Part shown: one piece after another, positions 38,203-47,196 of the stretch
Layout: each line of letters begins with the position of its first letter
Numbering within the stretch: the first letter of the stretch is position 1
DNA from: Acidobacteriota bacterium
GTDB taxonomy: Bacteria; Acidobacteriota; Vicinamibacteria; Vicinamibacterales; CAVVIG01
Assembly (NCBI GenBank): GCA_020850715.1
Contig: JADZED010000027.1
Location: 124,001 to 188,000, forward strand
Direction of reading: 5' to 3'
Length of the DNA stretch: 64,000 nt
Notes under the pieces: model-generated
What the model saw: only the letters and a program-made list of their open reading frames with translations
What the model was told of the DNA's origin: nothing
Databases searched by the model: none
Position numbers and translations under genes: made by a program

Positions 38203-39874
38203 GCCCGCCTCCTATTGTAGCCGCGCGTGCGCGCTCGCTCTGTGCGTGGCGCTGCCCGCGGCTGCGGCGGGAGCGCAGGCGGCGCCCTTGCAATCCGAAT
38301 CGCGCGAGTCGAGCTACACCGTCTTCGTCCGCGGCGTGCCCGTCGGCAGCGAACAGACGACGCTGGCCCGGACGCCCGATGGCTGGACGATCACGTCGAC
38401 CGGCCGCATGGGGCAGCCGGTCGACCTCGTCCAGCGGCGGGTCGAGGTCCGCTACACGGAGGATTGGAAGCCGATCGAGCTGCGCGTCGACGCGAGCCTC
38501 CGCAATCAGCCGCTGAGCGTCTACACGACCGTGAAGGACACGCTCGCGGTGACCGACTTCAGCCAGGACGGCCGGTCGGGGCGCAAGTCCGACACGATCG
38601 CCGCCGACGCACTCCTGCTGCCGAGCCCCTTCTGGGGCCCGTTCGAGGCGCTGGCGCTGCGCCTGCGGGGGGAGGAGGCCGGCGCGTCGGTCCCCGCCTA
38701 CGTCATCCAGGCGCCGATGCAAATCCGGGTCGGCACCTCGACGAGCGAGCAGATTCAGACCGCCGATCGCCTCGTCACGGTGCGGCGCACGCCGCTGACG
38801 CTTCAGGCCGGCGGCGCGCCGCTCGAGGCCGAGCTGTGGGGTGACGAAGCGGGGCATCTCGTACGCCTGACGATCCCGGCGCAAGGCGTCGACGTCGTCC
38901 GCCAGGACGTCGCGTCGGTCTCGGCGCGGCGCGTGCCGGTCTCGCGCGCGAACGACGAGCAGGTGCGCATCCCGTCGAACGGCTTCTCGCTCGCCGGCAC
39001 GCTGTCCAAGCCGCTCGACTCCGGCACAACACCGCGGCCGGCCGTGATCCTGGTCGGCGGATCCGGACCGATCGACCGCGACGCGCTCGTCTTCGGCATC
39101 CCGATGCTCGGCCAGCTCGCCGGCGCCATCGCCGACGCCGGATTCATCGTCCTGCGCTACGACAAGCGCGGCGTCGGCCAGAGCGGCGGGCGGATCGAAT
39201 CGGCCGGCATCGACGACTACGCGCAGGACCTGCGCGCGGCCGTGGAGCTGCTGGCCGATCGCCCGGACGTCGATCGCCGCCGCATCGCCGCGATCGGCCA
39301 CAGCGAAGGCGGCATCGTCGTCCTCGACGCGGCCGGGCGCGATCGGCGCATCGCCGCCGTCGGGCTGCTGGCGACCCCGGGGATGATTGGCGCCGAACTC
39401 ATCCTGCAGCAGCAGGCGCACCTGCTCGATCTCGCGAAGACGGGCGAGGCCGAGCGGAGGGAGAAGATCGCGCTGCAGCGCCGGATTCACGACGCGGTGA
39501 TCACCGGCAGGGGCTGGGAGACGCTGCCGCCCGCACTGCGCCGGCAGGTGGACAACCCGGAGTTCCGCAGCCTCCTGCTGTACGATCCGGCCGAGCTCGT
39601 GCCGCAGACGCGGCAGCCGAGTCTCATCGTGCAGGGCGAGCTCGACACGCAGGTGGTGCCCTCGAACGCCGACCGGCTCGCCGCGCTCGCGCACCGGCGC
39701 CGGGGGCGCGCCGTCGAGGTCGCGAAGCTCCCGGGCGTGAACCATCTGCTCGCCCCGGCGGCCACGGGCGAGGTGGACGAGTACCTTACGCTTCCCGACG
39801 CACGCGTCAGCGGCGCCGTCGTCTCGGCCGTCACGGCGTGGCTGCGCAAGACGGTGGGCGCACCGGCGCGATAG
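38201..39874 (+). CDS. secreted alpha/beta hydrolase
   Basis: Signal peptide; VGGSGPIDRD, RYDKRGVGQSGG, IGHSEGG, GVNHLL. Confidence 0.85.
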   Translation: MPASYCSRACALALCVALPAAAAGAQAAPLQSESRESSYTVFVRGVPVGSEQTTLARTPDGWTITSTGRMGQPVDLVQRRVEVRYTEDWKPIELRVDASLRNQPLSVYTTVKDTLAVTDFSQDGRSGRKSDTIAADALLLPSPFWGPFEALALRLRGEEAGASVPAYVIQAPMQIRVGTSTSEQIQTADRLVTVRRTPLTLQAGGAPLEAELWGDEAGHLVRLTIPAQGVDVVRQDVASVSARRVPVSRANDEQVRIPSNGFSLAGTLSKPLDSGTTPRPAVILVGGSGPIDRDALVFGIPMLGQLAGAIADAGFIVLRYDKRGVGQSGGRIESAGIDDYAQDLRAAVELLADRPDVDRRRIAAIGHSEGGIVVLDAAGRDRRIAAVGLLATPGMIGAELILQQQAHLLDLAKTGEAERREKIALQRRIHDAVITGRGWETLPPALRRQVDNPEFRSLLLYDPAELVPQTRQPSLIVQGELDTQVVPSNADRLAALAHRRRGRAVEVAKLPGVNHLLAPAATGEVDEYLTLPDARVSGAVVSAVTAWLRKTVGAPAR

Positions 39875-39885
39875 GGACCGTGGCG

Positions 39886-40179
39886 ATGTGGATTCTGAAG
39901 GGCGAGGCCGATTCCGATCCGTTGACGTTCCGCATCCGGTCCGGCACCGTGAAGACGGTCGGCCGCGCGCCGCGCGCCGACTTCATCGTCGACGCCGCCC
40001 TCGTCTCGAGGCTGCACTGCCGGCTGACCGCGACCGACGATTCGCTGGAAGTGGAGGATCTGAAGAGCACGAACGGCACGTTCGTGAACGACCGGCGGGT
40101 GCAGCGGGCAACGCTCGCCAACGGCGACCTGCTGCGCGTCGGCCGCTTCGCGCTCAAGGTCGAACAGCAGGCCTCATAG
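39886..40179 (+). CDS. FHA domain protein
   Basis: VGRAPRADFIVDAALVSRLHCRL...LEVEDLKSTNGTFVNDRRV. Confidence 0.9.
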   Translation: MWILKGEADSDPLTFRIRSGTVKTVGRAPRADFIVDAALVSRLHCRLTATDDSLEVEDLKSTNGTFVNDRRVQRATLANGDLLRVGRFALKVEQQAS

Positions 40180-40222
40180 GGACCTGGGGAGGCCGCCGTG
40201 CCTCCTCGAGGCCCGGGAACCC

Positions 40223-40876
40223 CTACCTCCCCAAGTCCTCAATCAGAAAGGGGTTCGTCCGCCGCTCCGCGCCGATCGTCGTCCGCGGTCCGTGCCCGGG
40301 ATAGACCCGCGCGTCGTCGCCGAAGGCGAACAGCACCCGCCGGATCGAATCGATGAGCGTTGCGTAGTCGCCGCCCGGCAGGTCGGTGCGGCCGATCGAT
40401 CCGGCAAACAGCGTGTCGCCGACGAAGAGATCCTGCCCCGGCTCGCCGCGCGGTCCGATCTGCAGGCAGACGCCGCCCGGACAGTGGCCCGGCGTATGGT
40501 GCGGCCTCGCCTCGTACTCGCCGAACCGGATGACGTCGCCGGGCGCGTAGAAGCGATCGATCGGCGGCTGCGGCTCCACGGTCAGCCCGAACATCCGCCC
40601 GCTCTCGACCGCCCGCTCGTAGAGAAACAGATCGTCGCGGTGCAGGTAGACGGGCGCGTCGAGCACCCGCCTGGCCGCGGCCACGCCGGTGACGTGATCG
40701 ACGTGCGCGTGCGTCAACAGGATATGGCGGATGGCGAGGGCGTGGCGCTCGGCCGCCGAGAGCAGCTGGTCGACTTCGTCGCCGGGATCGATGAGCGCCG
40801 CCTCGTGCGTGGCCTCACAGCCGATCAGGAACCCGTTCTTCATGAACGGGCCGACGGCTCTGGTCTCCAGTATCAT
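40223..40876 (-). CDS. MBL-fold hydrolase (glyoxalase II-like)
   Basis: LLTHAHVDHVTGV, HHTPGHCPGGVCL, FVGDTLF, VYPGHG. Confidence 0.9.
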   Translation of the reverse strand: MILETRAVGPFMKNGFLIGCEATHEAALIDPGDEVDQLLSAAERHALAIRHILLTHAHVDHVTGVAAARRVLDAPVYLHRDDLFLYERAVESGRMFGLTVEPQPPIDRFYAPGDVIRFGEYEARPHHTPGHCPGGVCLQIGPRGEPGQDLFVGDTLFAGSIGRTDLPGGDYATLIDSIRRVLFAFGDDARVYPGHGPRTTIGAERRTNPFLIEDLGR

Positions 40877-40882
40877 GGTGTG

Positions 40883-41233
40883 GTGATCCTCGCCGTCCTC
40901 GACGATCTCCTGTTCACGTCGAAGATCCGGAATGCCGCAGCGCGGCTCGGCGCCTCGATCAAGTTCGCCAGATCGTCGGCCGATGCGCTGGCCGAGATGC
41001 GGCAGACGCCGCCCGCGCTGGTGATCTTCGATCTCAACAGCGCGCGCGCCGAACCGCTGGCCACCCTCGCCGCAATGAAGAAGGACCCGGCGCTCGCCAC
41101 CGTGCCAACCCTCGGCTTCGCCTCGCACCTGCAGACCGAGGTCTTCGAAGCCGCCCGCGGCGCCGGCATGGACAGCGTGCTCGCGCGTTCGGCGTTCGTG
41201 CTGCAGCTCGGCGACATCCTGCGCAACGTCTAG
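40883..41233 (+). CDS. stand-alone receiver-like domain protein (GTG start)
   Basis: CheY-like beta/alpha pattern (ALVIFDLNSARAEPL...VPTLGFASH). Confidence 0.5.
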   Translation: MILAVLDDLLFTSKIRNAAARLGASIKFARSSADALAEMRQTPPALVIFDLNSARAEPLATLAAMKKDPALATVPTLGFASHLQTEVFEAARGAGMDSVLARSAFVLQLGDILRNV

Positions 41234-41288
41234 AGCCGCGGCGATCCGTGGCGCGCCGCCGGCCGATCGTGTCCGCGGACCGCCCGGC

Positions 41289-42200
41289 TCAGCCGCCCCA
41301 CTTCCACCACCCCGCCGCCGCGAGCGCGCCGAGCAGCGCCAGCAGCAGCGCCCAGCCTGCGGAGGGACCTCGCCGCGCCGACCGCGGCGGGCTTGCCGCT
41401 TCCGCCGCTTCGCTGCGGACGTCGAGGATGGCCGCCACGGCACGAAGCTCCGCGGCCAGCAGGGCCGCCGATTCCGCGCGCTGATCGAGGCTCTTGGCGA
41501 GCGCCTTCGCGACGATCGGATCGAGCTCCCGCGGCAGCGCGGGATTCACGCTGCTCGGCGCCGGCACCGTGTCCCGGACGATCTGCAGCGCCAGCGCCTC
41601 CGGCGGGGCCGCCGGGAACGCCCGCCGCCCCGTCAACATCTCGAACAGGACGACGCCCAGCGAGAAGATATCGGTCCGGGCGTCGGTTCGTTCGCCCAAT
41701 GCCTGCTCCGGCGATCGGTACGCCCCGGCCTCGCGTCCCATCCATCGCGACAGCCCGAACCCGAGCACTTTCGCGTTCCCCTTGGGGGTGATGGCAATCG
41801 TCTCGGTGTCGATGCCGCCATGGACGACATCGGCCGCGTGCGCGTCGGCCAGGGCGTCGGCCACCTGGATCGCGATGTCGAGCGCGTGCCGCGTGTTCAC
41901 CGGCTGCCCCGCGATCAACGTCTTCAGCGGCTCTCCGGCGACGAACTCGCAGGCGAAGAACAGCCGGCCCTGGTCTTCGCCGATCTCATAGAGTGCCGCG
42001 ATGTTCGGGTGCGACAGCGCGGCCCCCGCCCGCGCGTCCTGCAGCAGCGCCTCCCGGCGCCGCGAATCGGACGCCAGGTCGGGCGCGATCAGCTGGAGCG
42101 CGACCGTGCGGCCGCGGCGCGTGTCGCGCGCGCGGTAGACCTCGCCCAGCGCGCCCGCGCCCGCGCGCTCGAGCAGGTTGTAGTCACCGACGGTCTGCAT
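41289..42200 (-). CDS. membrane-anchored Ser/Thr protein kinase homologue lacking catalytic residues (predicted pseudokinase)
   Basis: PKN-type fold (GAGALGEVYRARD...YRSPEQ...TDIFSLGVVLFEMLTGRRAF) with VALQ, HGGIDTET and GFG in place of VAIK, HRDxKPxN and DFG; C-terminal TM. Confidence 0.85.
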   Translation of the reverse strand: MQTVGDYNLLERAGAGALGEVYRARDTRRGRTVALQLIAPDLASDSRRREALLQDARAGAALSHPNIAALYEIGEDQGRLFFACEFVAGEPLKTLIAGQPVNTRHALDIAIQVADALADAHAADVVHGGIDTETIAITPKGNAKVLGFGLSRWMGREAGAYRSPEQALGERTDARTDIFSLGVVLFEMLTGRRAFPAAPPEALALQIVRDTVPAPSSVNPALPRELDPIVAKALAKSLDQRAESAALLAAELRAVAAILDVRSEAAEAASPPRSARRGPSAGWALLLALLGALAAAGWWKWGG

Positions 42201-42447
42201 CTGCGCGCAGCTCCGCCATCGCGCTCTGCACGAGCTGCTTGGCGTCGTCCAACTGCTCGAGCACCAGCGCAACGTCCATCTTTGGCCGTCCCGGCTGACG
42301 CTCGCTCCGGCAGTACACGCCGTGCTGCCCGACCAGCGCCAGCGCATCGGTGAGCAGATCCAGGGCCACGGCGAGCCGCCCGCGCGAGGGGCCCATCTTC
42401 GTCTCGTGATGTTCGAGCGTCGCGCGATGTTTCTCGAGGATGCTCAT
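42184..42447 (-). CDS. small hypothetical protein (87 aa)
   Basis: MSILEKHRATLEHHETKMGPSRGRLAVALDLL...; overlaps SDR stop and pseudokinase start. Confidence 0.5.
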   Translation of the reverse strand: MSILEKHRATLEHHETKMGPSRGRLAVALDLLTDALALVGQHGVYCRSERQPGRPKMDVALVLEQLDDAKQLVQSAMAELRADADRR

Positions 42448-43184
42448 CGGCGCGGCTTGGACGGCCGCAGCTCCACGCGGCTGGGCAGGCTGCGGCGGGG
42501 ATGCTTCAACAGATGGATCACCACCTCGGCGACTTCGTCCGGGGCGATCTTCCAGTCGTCGTCTCGGCTGCCGGCGCCGCCGGGCGCCGCCGAGTGTCCG
42601 GCAAACCCGGTCGCCACCGATCCCGGCATCACGTAGCTGACGCGGATGCCGTCGTAGCGCAGCTCCTGCATCAACGCCTCGCTGAAGGCGTTCAGGCCGG
42701 CCTTCGACGCGCAGTAGGCGGCGCCGCCCTTGAAGGCGTTCGCGCCGGCCAGGCTGCTGATGTTCACTATGAAGCCGCCGCCGCGCCGGCGCATCGCGGG
42801 AATCGCTGCCCGGCACGCGTTGAAGACGCCGGTCAGGTTCGTATCGATGACCGTCGACCACTGCTCCGGCGTCATGGCTTCGACCTCGGCGAACGCGCCG
42901 ACGCCGGCGTTGGTGATCAGGATGTCGAGGCCGCCGAACCGCTCGGCGGCGGCGGCGACCGTTCGCGCCATGTCGCCGGCGCGGGTCACGTCGGCGCCGA
43001 GCGTCTCCACGCGGCCGGGGCCGGCGCCGTCGAGGTCGCGGCGGGCCTCGGCGAGCGCTCCAGCCCCACGCGCCGTGATGACGACGTGAGCGCCGTCGCG
43101 GACGAGCGCGCGGGCAATGGCCAGCCCGATGCCGCGCGACCCGCCGGTAACGATTGCAACCTTGTCCTGCAGCGACTCCATCAC
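42444..43184 (-). CDS. short-chain dehydrogenase/reductase
   Basis: VTGGSRGIGLAIARALVRDGA, NAGVGAF, YCASK. Confidence 0.92.
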   Translation of the reverse strand: MMESLQDKVAIVTGGSRGIGLAIARALVRDGAHVVITARGAGALAEARRDLDGAGPGRVETLGADVTRAGDMARTVAAAAERFGGLDILITNAGVGAFAEVEAMTPEQWSTVIDTNLTGVFNACRAAIPAMRRRGGGFIVNISSLAGANAFKGGAAYCASKAGLNAFSEALMQELRYDGIRVSYVMPGSVATGFAGHSAAPGGAGSRDDDWKIAPDEVAEVVIHLLKHPRRSLPSRVELRPSKPRR

Positions 43185-43418
43185 GTGGCGCCCTCGCGCC
43201 TGGCCGTCCGGGCGCGACGCTCCGCGACTTCCGCCGCGATTCGCCGGTCCGGCACGCCAGCGTCCCGTACCGTGGTTTGCGACACCACTCCCCGGGCGGG
43301 GCGTCCCGGCTGGCGGCGTGGCTCCTCCCTCGAATACTCACGGTATTCCCGGTCGTCGCGCCTTGCCATCCGGGCGCCGCGCCCGGGACGTGTGCCACGC
43401 TCCACGGTGACGGCACAT

Positions 43419-43424
43419 TAGAAT
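43419..43424 (+). promoter_or_regulatory. -10 box (TAGAAT) 9 nt before MDH-like start
   Basis: TTAGAATAGCGCAGCGATG. Confidence 0.5.
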
Positions 43425-43433
43425 AGCGCAGCG

Positions 43434-44276
43434 ATGAGCGACGTGGCGATCATCGGCGCGGACGACCTCGGCGGCGCGATTGCGCACCTGCTGGCCGGAC
43501 GCAATCTCGTCCGTGCCATCCGCCTCGCCGACGATCGCGGCCGGGTCGCGGCCGGAAAGGCGCTCGACATCGTGCAGGCGGGCGCCATCGAGGCTCACGC
43601 GACGCGCATCGACGCCAGCGCCGATCCGCTCGAGGTGACCGGCGCGCGCATCGTGGTCGTCGCCGGCGGCGCGGGGCGGGGCGAATGGCAGGGCGACGAG
43701 GGGCTCAGGCTGATCCGGGCGGTCCTGCAGCGCACCGCCAACCCGATCGTGCTGTGCGCCGGCGCCTCGCACCGCGAGCTGGTCGAACGCGGCTGCCGCG
43801 AGCTGCGCGTGCCGCGCGCGCGGCTGATCGGATCGGCGCCGCACGCGCTGACCGCGGCCGCCCGCGCGCTCGTCGCCCTCGAGACCGACAGCTCGCCGCG
43901 CGACGTGGGACTGACGCTGCTCGGCGTTCCGCCCGGCGGGATCGTGATCCCATGGACCGACGCGACCATCGGCGGTTTCAACGCCGTCCGCGTCGTCGGC
44001 GAGCCGCAGCGACGACGCATCGCGAGCCGCCTCCCCGCGCTCTGGCCGCCAGGGGCCTACGCGCTCGCGGCGGCGGCCGTCGACGCCGTCGCCGCGCTCG
44101 TCGGCCGATCGCGCGCGACGCTGAGCTGCTTCGTGGGACCGGACCTCGCGTCGGGCGCACGCACGCGCGCGGCAGCGCTGCCGGTGCGCCTGGGCCTCGA
44201 AGGGATCGAGCGGGTGGCCGTGCCGGAGCTGAGCGCGCTCGAGCGCGTAGCGCTCGAGAATGCGATGAACCTGTAG
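43434..44276 (+). CDS. malate/lactate dehydrogenase-like protein with degenerate active site
   Basis: Rossmann VAIIGADDLGGAIAHLLAG...KALDIVQAGAIEAH; canonical GxHGD His region reads GVPPGGIVIPW. Confidence 0.7.
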   Translation: MSDVAIIGADDLGGAIAHLLAGRNLVRAIRLADDRGRVAAGKALDIVQAGAIEAHATRIDASADPLEVTGARIVVVAGGAGRGEWQGDEGLRLIRAVLQRTANPIVLCAGASHRELVERGCRELRVPRARLIGSAPHALTAAARALVALETDSSPRDVGLTLLGVPPGGIVIPWTDATIGGFNAVRVVGEPQRRRIASRLPALWPPGAYALAAAAVDAVAALVGRSRATLSCFVGPDLASGARTRAAALPVRLGLEGIERVAVPELSALERVALENAMNL

Positions 44277-44295
44277 GGCCGGCGGACTGCCGATC

Positions 44296-44916
44296 CTAGG
44301 TGCCGTAGACCGGGCGGTGCAGCGCCAGTCCGCCCGCAAAGTCGGCCAGTTGCCGGCGCAGGATGAGCCGGCCGCGGTGCAGGCGCGACTTGAGCGTCTG
44401 ATTCTTCACGCGCAGCATCGCGCTCGCTTCCTCGGTCGACATGCCCTGGATGTCGCGCAGCATCACCGGCGCCCGATAGATGGCCGGCAGCTCCAGGATC
44501 GCAGCGAGGACCCGCTGCCTGAGCTCGGCGCGCAGCACGCGCTCGTCGGCGAGATCGCTCCAGTCGGCGACGTCGGCCCGCGGCTCCTGCCGCCCGTCGT
44601 TCGCCTCGCCGGCCACCAGCCGGTCCTCGCTGCGCGCACGCTGCGCCTTCGCCGTCCGCAAGCGCGACATCGCGGCGTTGAAGGTGATCCGGTAGATCCA
44701 GGACGACAGCGCCGCGTCGCCGCGGAACGCGCCGACCTTCCGGTAGATCTTGTACAAGACGTCCTGCGCGACTTCTTCGGCGTCTTCCCGGTTCCGGAGA
44801 TACCGGAACGCGAGCTGGTAGATCCTCGCGCCGTACGCATCGGCCAGCTCGCCGAGCGCACCCTCGTCGCCAGCCTGGAGCCGTTCGAGCAGCGCAGTGT
44901 CCCTGGGTTCCCGCAT
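44296..44916 (-). CDS. RNA polymerase sigma factor, ECF type
   Basis: YLRNREDAEEVAQDVLYKIYRKVGAFRGDAALSSWIYRITFNAAMSRLR; region 4 LPAIYRAPVMLRDIQGMSTEEASAMLRVKNQTLKSRLHRGR. Confidence 0.92.
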   Translation of the reverse strand: MREPRDTALLERLQAGDEGALGELADAYGARIYQLAFRYLRNREDAEEVAQDVLYKIYRKVGAFRGDAALSSWIYRITFNAAMSRLRTAKAQRARSEDRLVAGEANDGRQEPRADVADWSDLADERVLRAELRQRVLAAILELPAIYRAPVMLRDIQGMSTEEASAMLRVKNQTLKSRLHRGRLILRRQLADFAGGLALHRPVYGT

Positions 44917-45044
44917 CGGAGGTGTCCTCGTGCCGGTGAAAACACCGGACGGGGGCCGAATATTCCAGCGGCGCGCGGGCGAGCATCGGATGGGCCGTGC
45001 GGCGAAGGAATCTGCCTGGGACCGATTCGGAGATATTCTCCAAG

Positions 45045-45761
45045 TTATTGATAACCGAACACTTCACGAAATTGATGAGCGACCGCCTCCTCGACGGCGG
45101 CGCGGTCGACCTGGCGGCCGAGCAGCCGCTCCAGCGAGGTGACGCCGCGGTCCTGGATCCCGCAGGGCACGATCAGCCCGAAATCCGCCAGATCGGTGGA
45201 CACGTTGAGGGCGAACCCATGGCTGGTCACCCAGCGCGCGATCCGCACGCCGATGGCCGCGAGCTTCTCGCCGCCAACCCATACGCCCGTCAGCCCGTTC
45301 ACGCGCCCGGCCTCGACGCCTGAGCTCGCCGCCGCGCGGATCAGCACCTCCTCGAGATCGCGCACGTAGCGGTGCACATCCTGCCGGTCGGGCTTGAGAT
45401 CGACGATGGGGTAGCCGACGAGCTGGCCTGGACCGTGGTAGGTGACGTCGCCTCCGCGCCCGGCCTCGAAGACGTCGATGCCGCGCGACCGGAGCGCCTC
45501 GTCTGACGCGAGGATGTGGCTGCGGCCGCCGTCGCCGCGGGCGCCCAGCGTGAGCACCGGCGGATGTTCGACGAGCAGCAGCACGTCGGAGACCGCCCCC
45601 GCCTGCCGATCGGCAACCAGGGTCCGCTGGAGCGCCAATGCCTCGCCATAGCCGATCCGGCCGAGGCGCCGGATGTCGAGCGTCTTCGTGGACTGCCCTG
45701 GTGACAGACGCCGCGGGGCCGGCAGTGACTGCCGTGAGCCGCCGCTAGGCGTCGCTGGCAT
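45045..45761 (-). CDS. lipB: lipoyl(octanoyl) transferase LipB
   Basis: GGDVTYHGPGQLVGYPI, GEKLAAIGVRIARWVTSHGFALNV, PCGI. Confidence 0.93.
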   Translation of the reverse strand: MPATPSGGSRQSLPAPRRLSPGQSTKTLDIRRLGRIGYGEALALQRTLVADRQAGAVSDVLLLVEHPPVLTLGARGDGGRSHILASDEALRSRGIDVFEAGRGGDVTYHGPGQLVGYPIVDLKPDRQDVHRYVRDLEEVLIRAAASSGVEAGRVNGLTGVWVGGEKLAAIGVRIARWVTSHGFALNVSTDLADFGLIVPCGIQDRGVTSLERLLGRQVDRAAVEEAVAHQFREVFGYQ

Positions 45762-47097
45762 CCCAATTCTCCAGCGCCTGCTTCAGGTGCGCCAGGAACT
45801 CGTCGGCGACGGCGCCGTCGATCAGGCGGTGATCGTAGCCGAGCGTCAGATACGCCATCGGCCGGATCGCGATTGCATCGTCGACGACGACCGGACGCTT
45901 CTCGACATGGCCGACGCCGAGAATCGCCACCTGCGGCTGGTTGATGATCGGCATGCCGAACAGCGCGCCGAAGACGCCCGGGTTGGTGATCGTGAAGGTT
46001 CCGCCGGCGACCTCGTCGGGCTTCAACTGCTTCGCCCTGGCGCGCGCGGCGAGATCGGCGGCGCTGCGGCTCAGGCCGAGAAGGCTCTGCTCGTCCGCCC
46101 GCTTGATCACGGGGACGATCAGCCCCCAGTCGAGCGCGACGGCGATCCCGAGGTTCACGCTCTTGTGGTACACGATGCGGTCGCCGTCGATCGAGGCGTT
46201 GACGACCGGAACGGCGCGCAGGGCGCCGACCGCCGCCTTCATGATGAAGGACAGATAAGTGAGGTTGCCGCCCGCCCGCTCGTACTCGGCCTTCTTCGCC
46301 GCGCGGATCTGCGCGACGCGCGAGAAGTTCACCTCGAACACTGAGTGCACGTGGGCGGAGGTCCGCCGGCTCGCGATCATGTGCTCGGCGATCCGCTTCC
46401 GCATCACCGACATCGGCACGACGTCGGTGTCGGGAGCGGCGGGAGCAGGAAGGGCGGGAGGGGCAGGAAGGGCGGGAGAGGCGGCACGGGACGTTCCGGA
46501 TCCCTCGATGAACGCGAGGATGTCGTCTTTCGTTACGCGGCCGCCGAGCCCGGTGCCCTGGATCTGCGAGATGTCGACCTGGTGTTCCCTGGCAATCTTT
46601 CTCACGACCGGCGAAGACCGCTGGTGCGAAGCTTCGTCCGAGCCGGGAGAGGCGGGAGGGACGGGAGGAGCCGCAGCCGAAGATGGCGGCGTGGAAGCGG
46701 GCGCGCCTGCGCCATCCGCCTGCGGTTGCGGCTCGAGGGGCGCGGCCGTTTGCGCAGCGGGTGCCTCGGGAGGCCTGGCCGCAGCCGGCGCCGGGGGAGC
46801 CGGCGCATCGGCAGGCGGCGCGGAAGCCGCGCCGGCTGTTGAGGGCACGACCGGCTTCGCGCGCGCCGGCTCGATCACGGCAACGACGCTGTTCACCGGC
46901 ACGGTGTCGCCTTCCTTCGCGCGAATCTGCGTGACCACGCCGGCGGCCGGCGACGGGATCTCGGCGTCGACCTTGTCGGTGGAGATTTCGAAGAGCGGCT
47001 CGTCGCGATCGACCGTGTCGCCGACCTTCTTGATCCAGCGGACGATCGTGCCTTCCGCAACCGATTCCCCCATCTGGGGCATCACGACATCGGACAT
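45745..47097 (-). CDS. 2-oxoacid dehydrogenase E2 acyltransferase
   Basis: Lipoyl domain (ETDK-like EISTDKVDAEIPSP), A/P-rich linker, peripheral binding domain, catalytic domain YDHRLIDGA. Confidence 0.92.
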   Translation of the reverse strand: MSDVVMPQMGESVAEGTIVRWIKKVGDTVDRDEPLFEISTDKVDAEIPSPAAGVVTQIRAKEGDTVPVNSVVAVIEPARAKPVVPSTAGAASAPPADAPAPPAPAAARPPEAPAAQTAAPLEPQPQADGAGAPASTPPSSAAAPPVPPASPGSDEASHQRSSPVVRKIAREHQVDISQIQGTGLGGRVTKDDILAFIEGSGTSRAASPALPAPPALPAPAAPDTDVVPMSVMRKRIAEHMIASRRTSAHVHSVFEVNFSRVAQIRAAKKAEYERAGGNLTYLSFIMKAAVGALRAVPVVNASIDGDRIVYHKSVNLGIAVALDWGLIVPVIKRADEQSLLGLSRSAADLAARARAKQLKPDEVAGGTFTITNPGVFGALFGMPIINQPQVAILGVGHVEKRPVVVDDAIAIRPMAYLTLGYDHRLIDGAVADEFLAHLKQALENWDASDA

Positions 47098-47196
47098 GGC
47101 AGCCTCACATCACGATTGCAGGCGGCCGATTGCGACACGATCGCCCGGGCCCGGCAGCTCGGGCCGCAATCCGCACCTGCGGCTCAATCCGTCATT

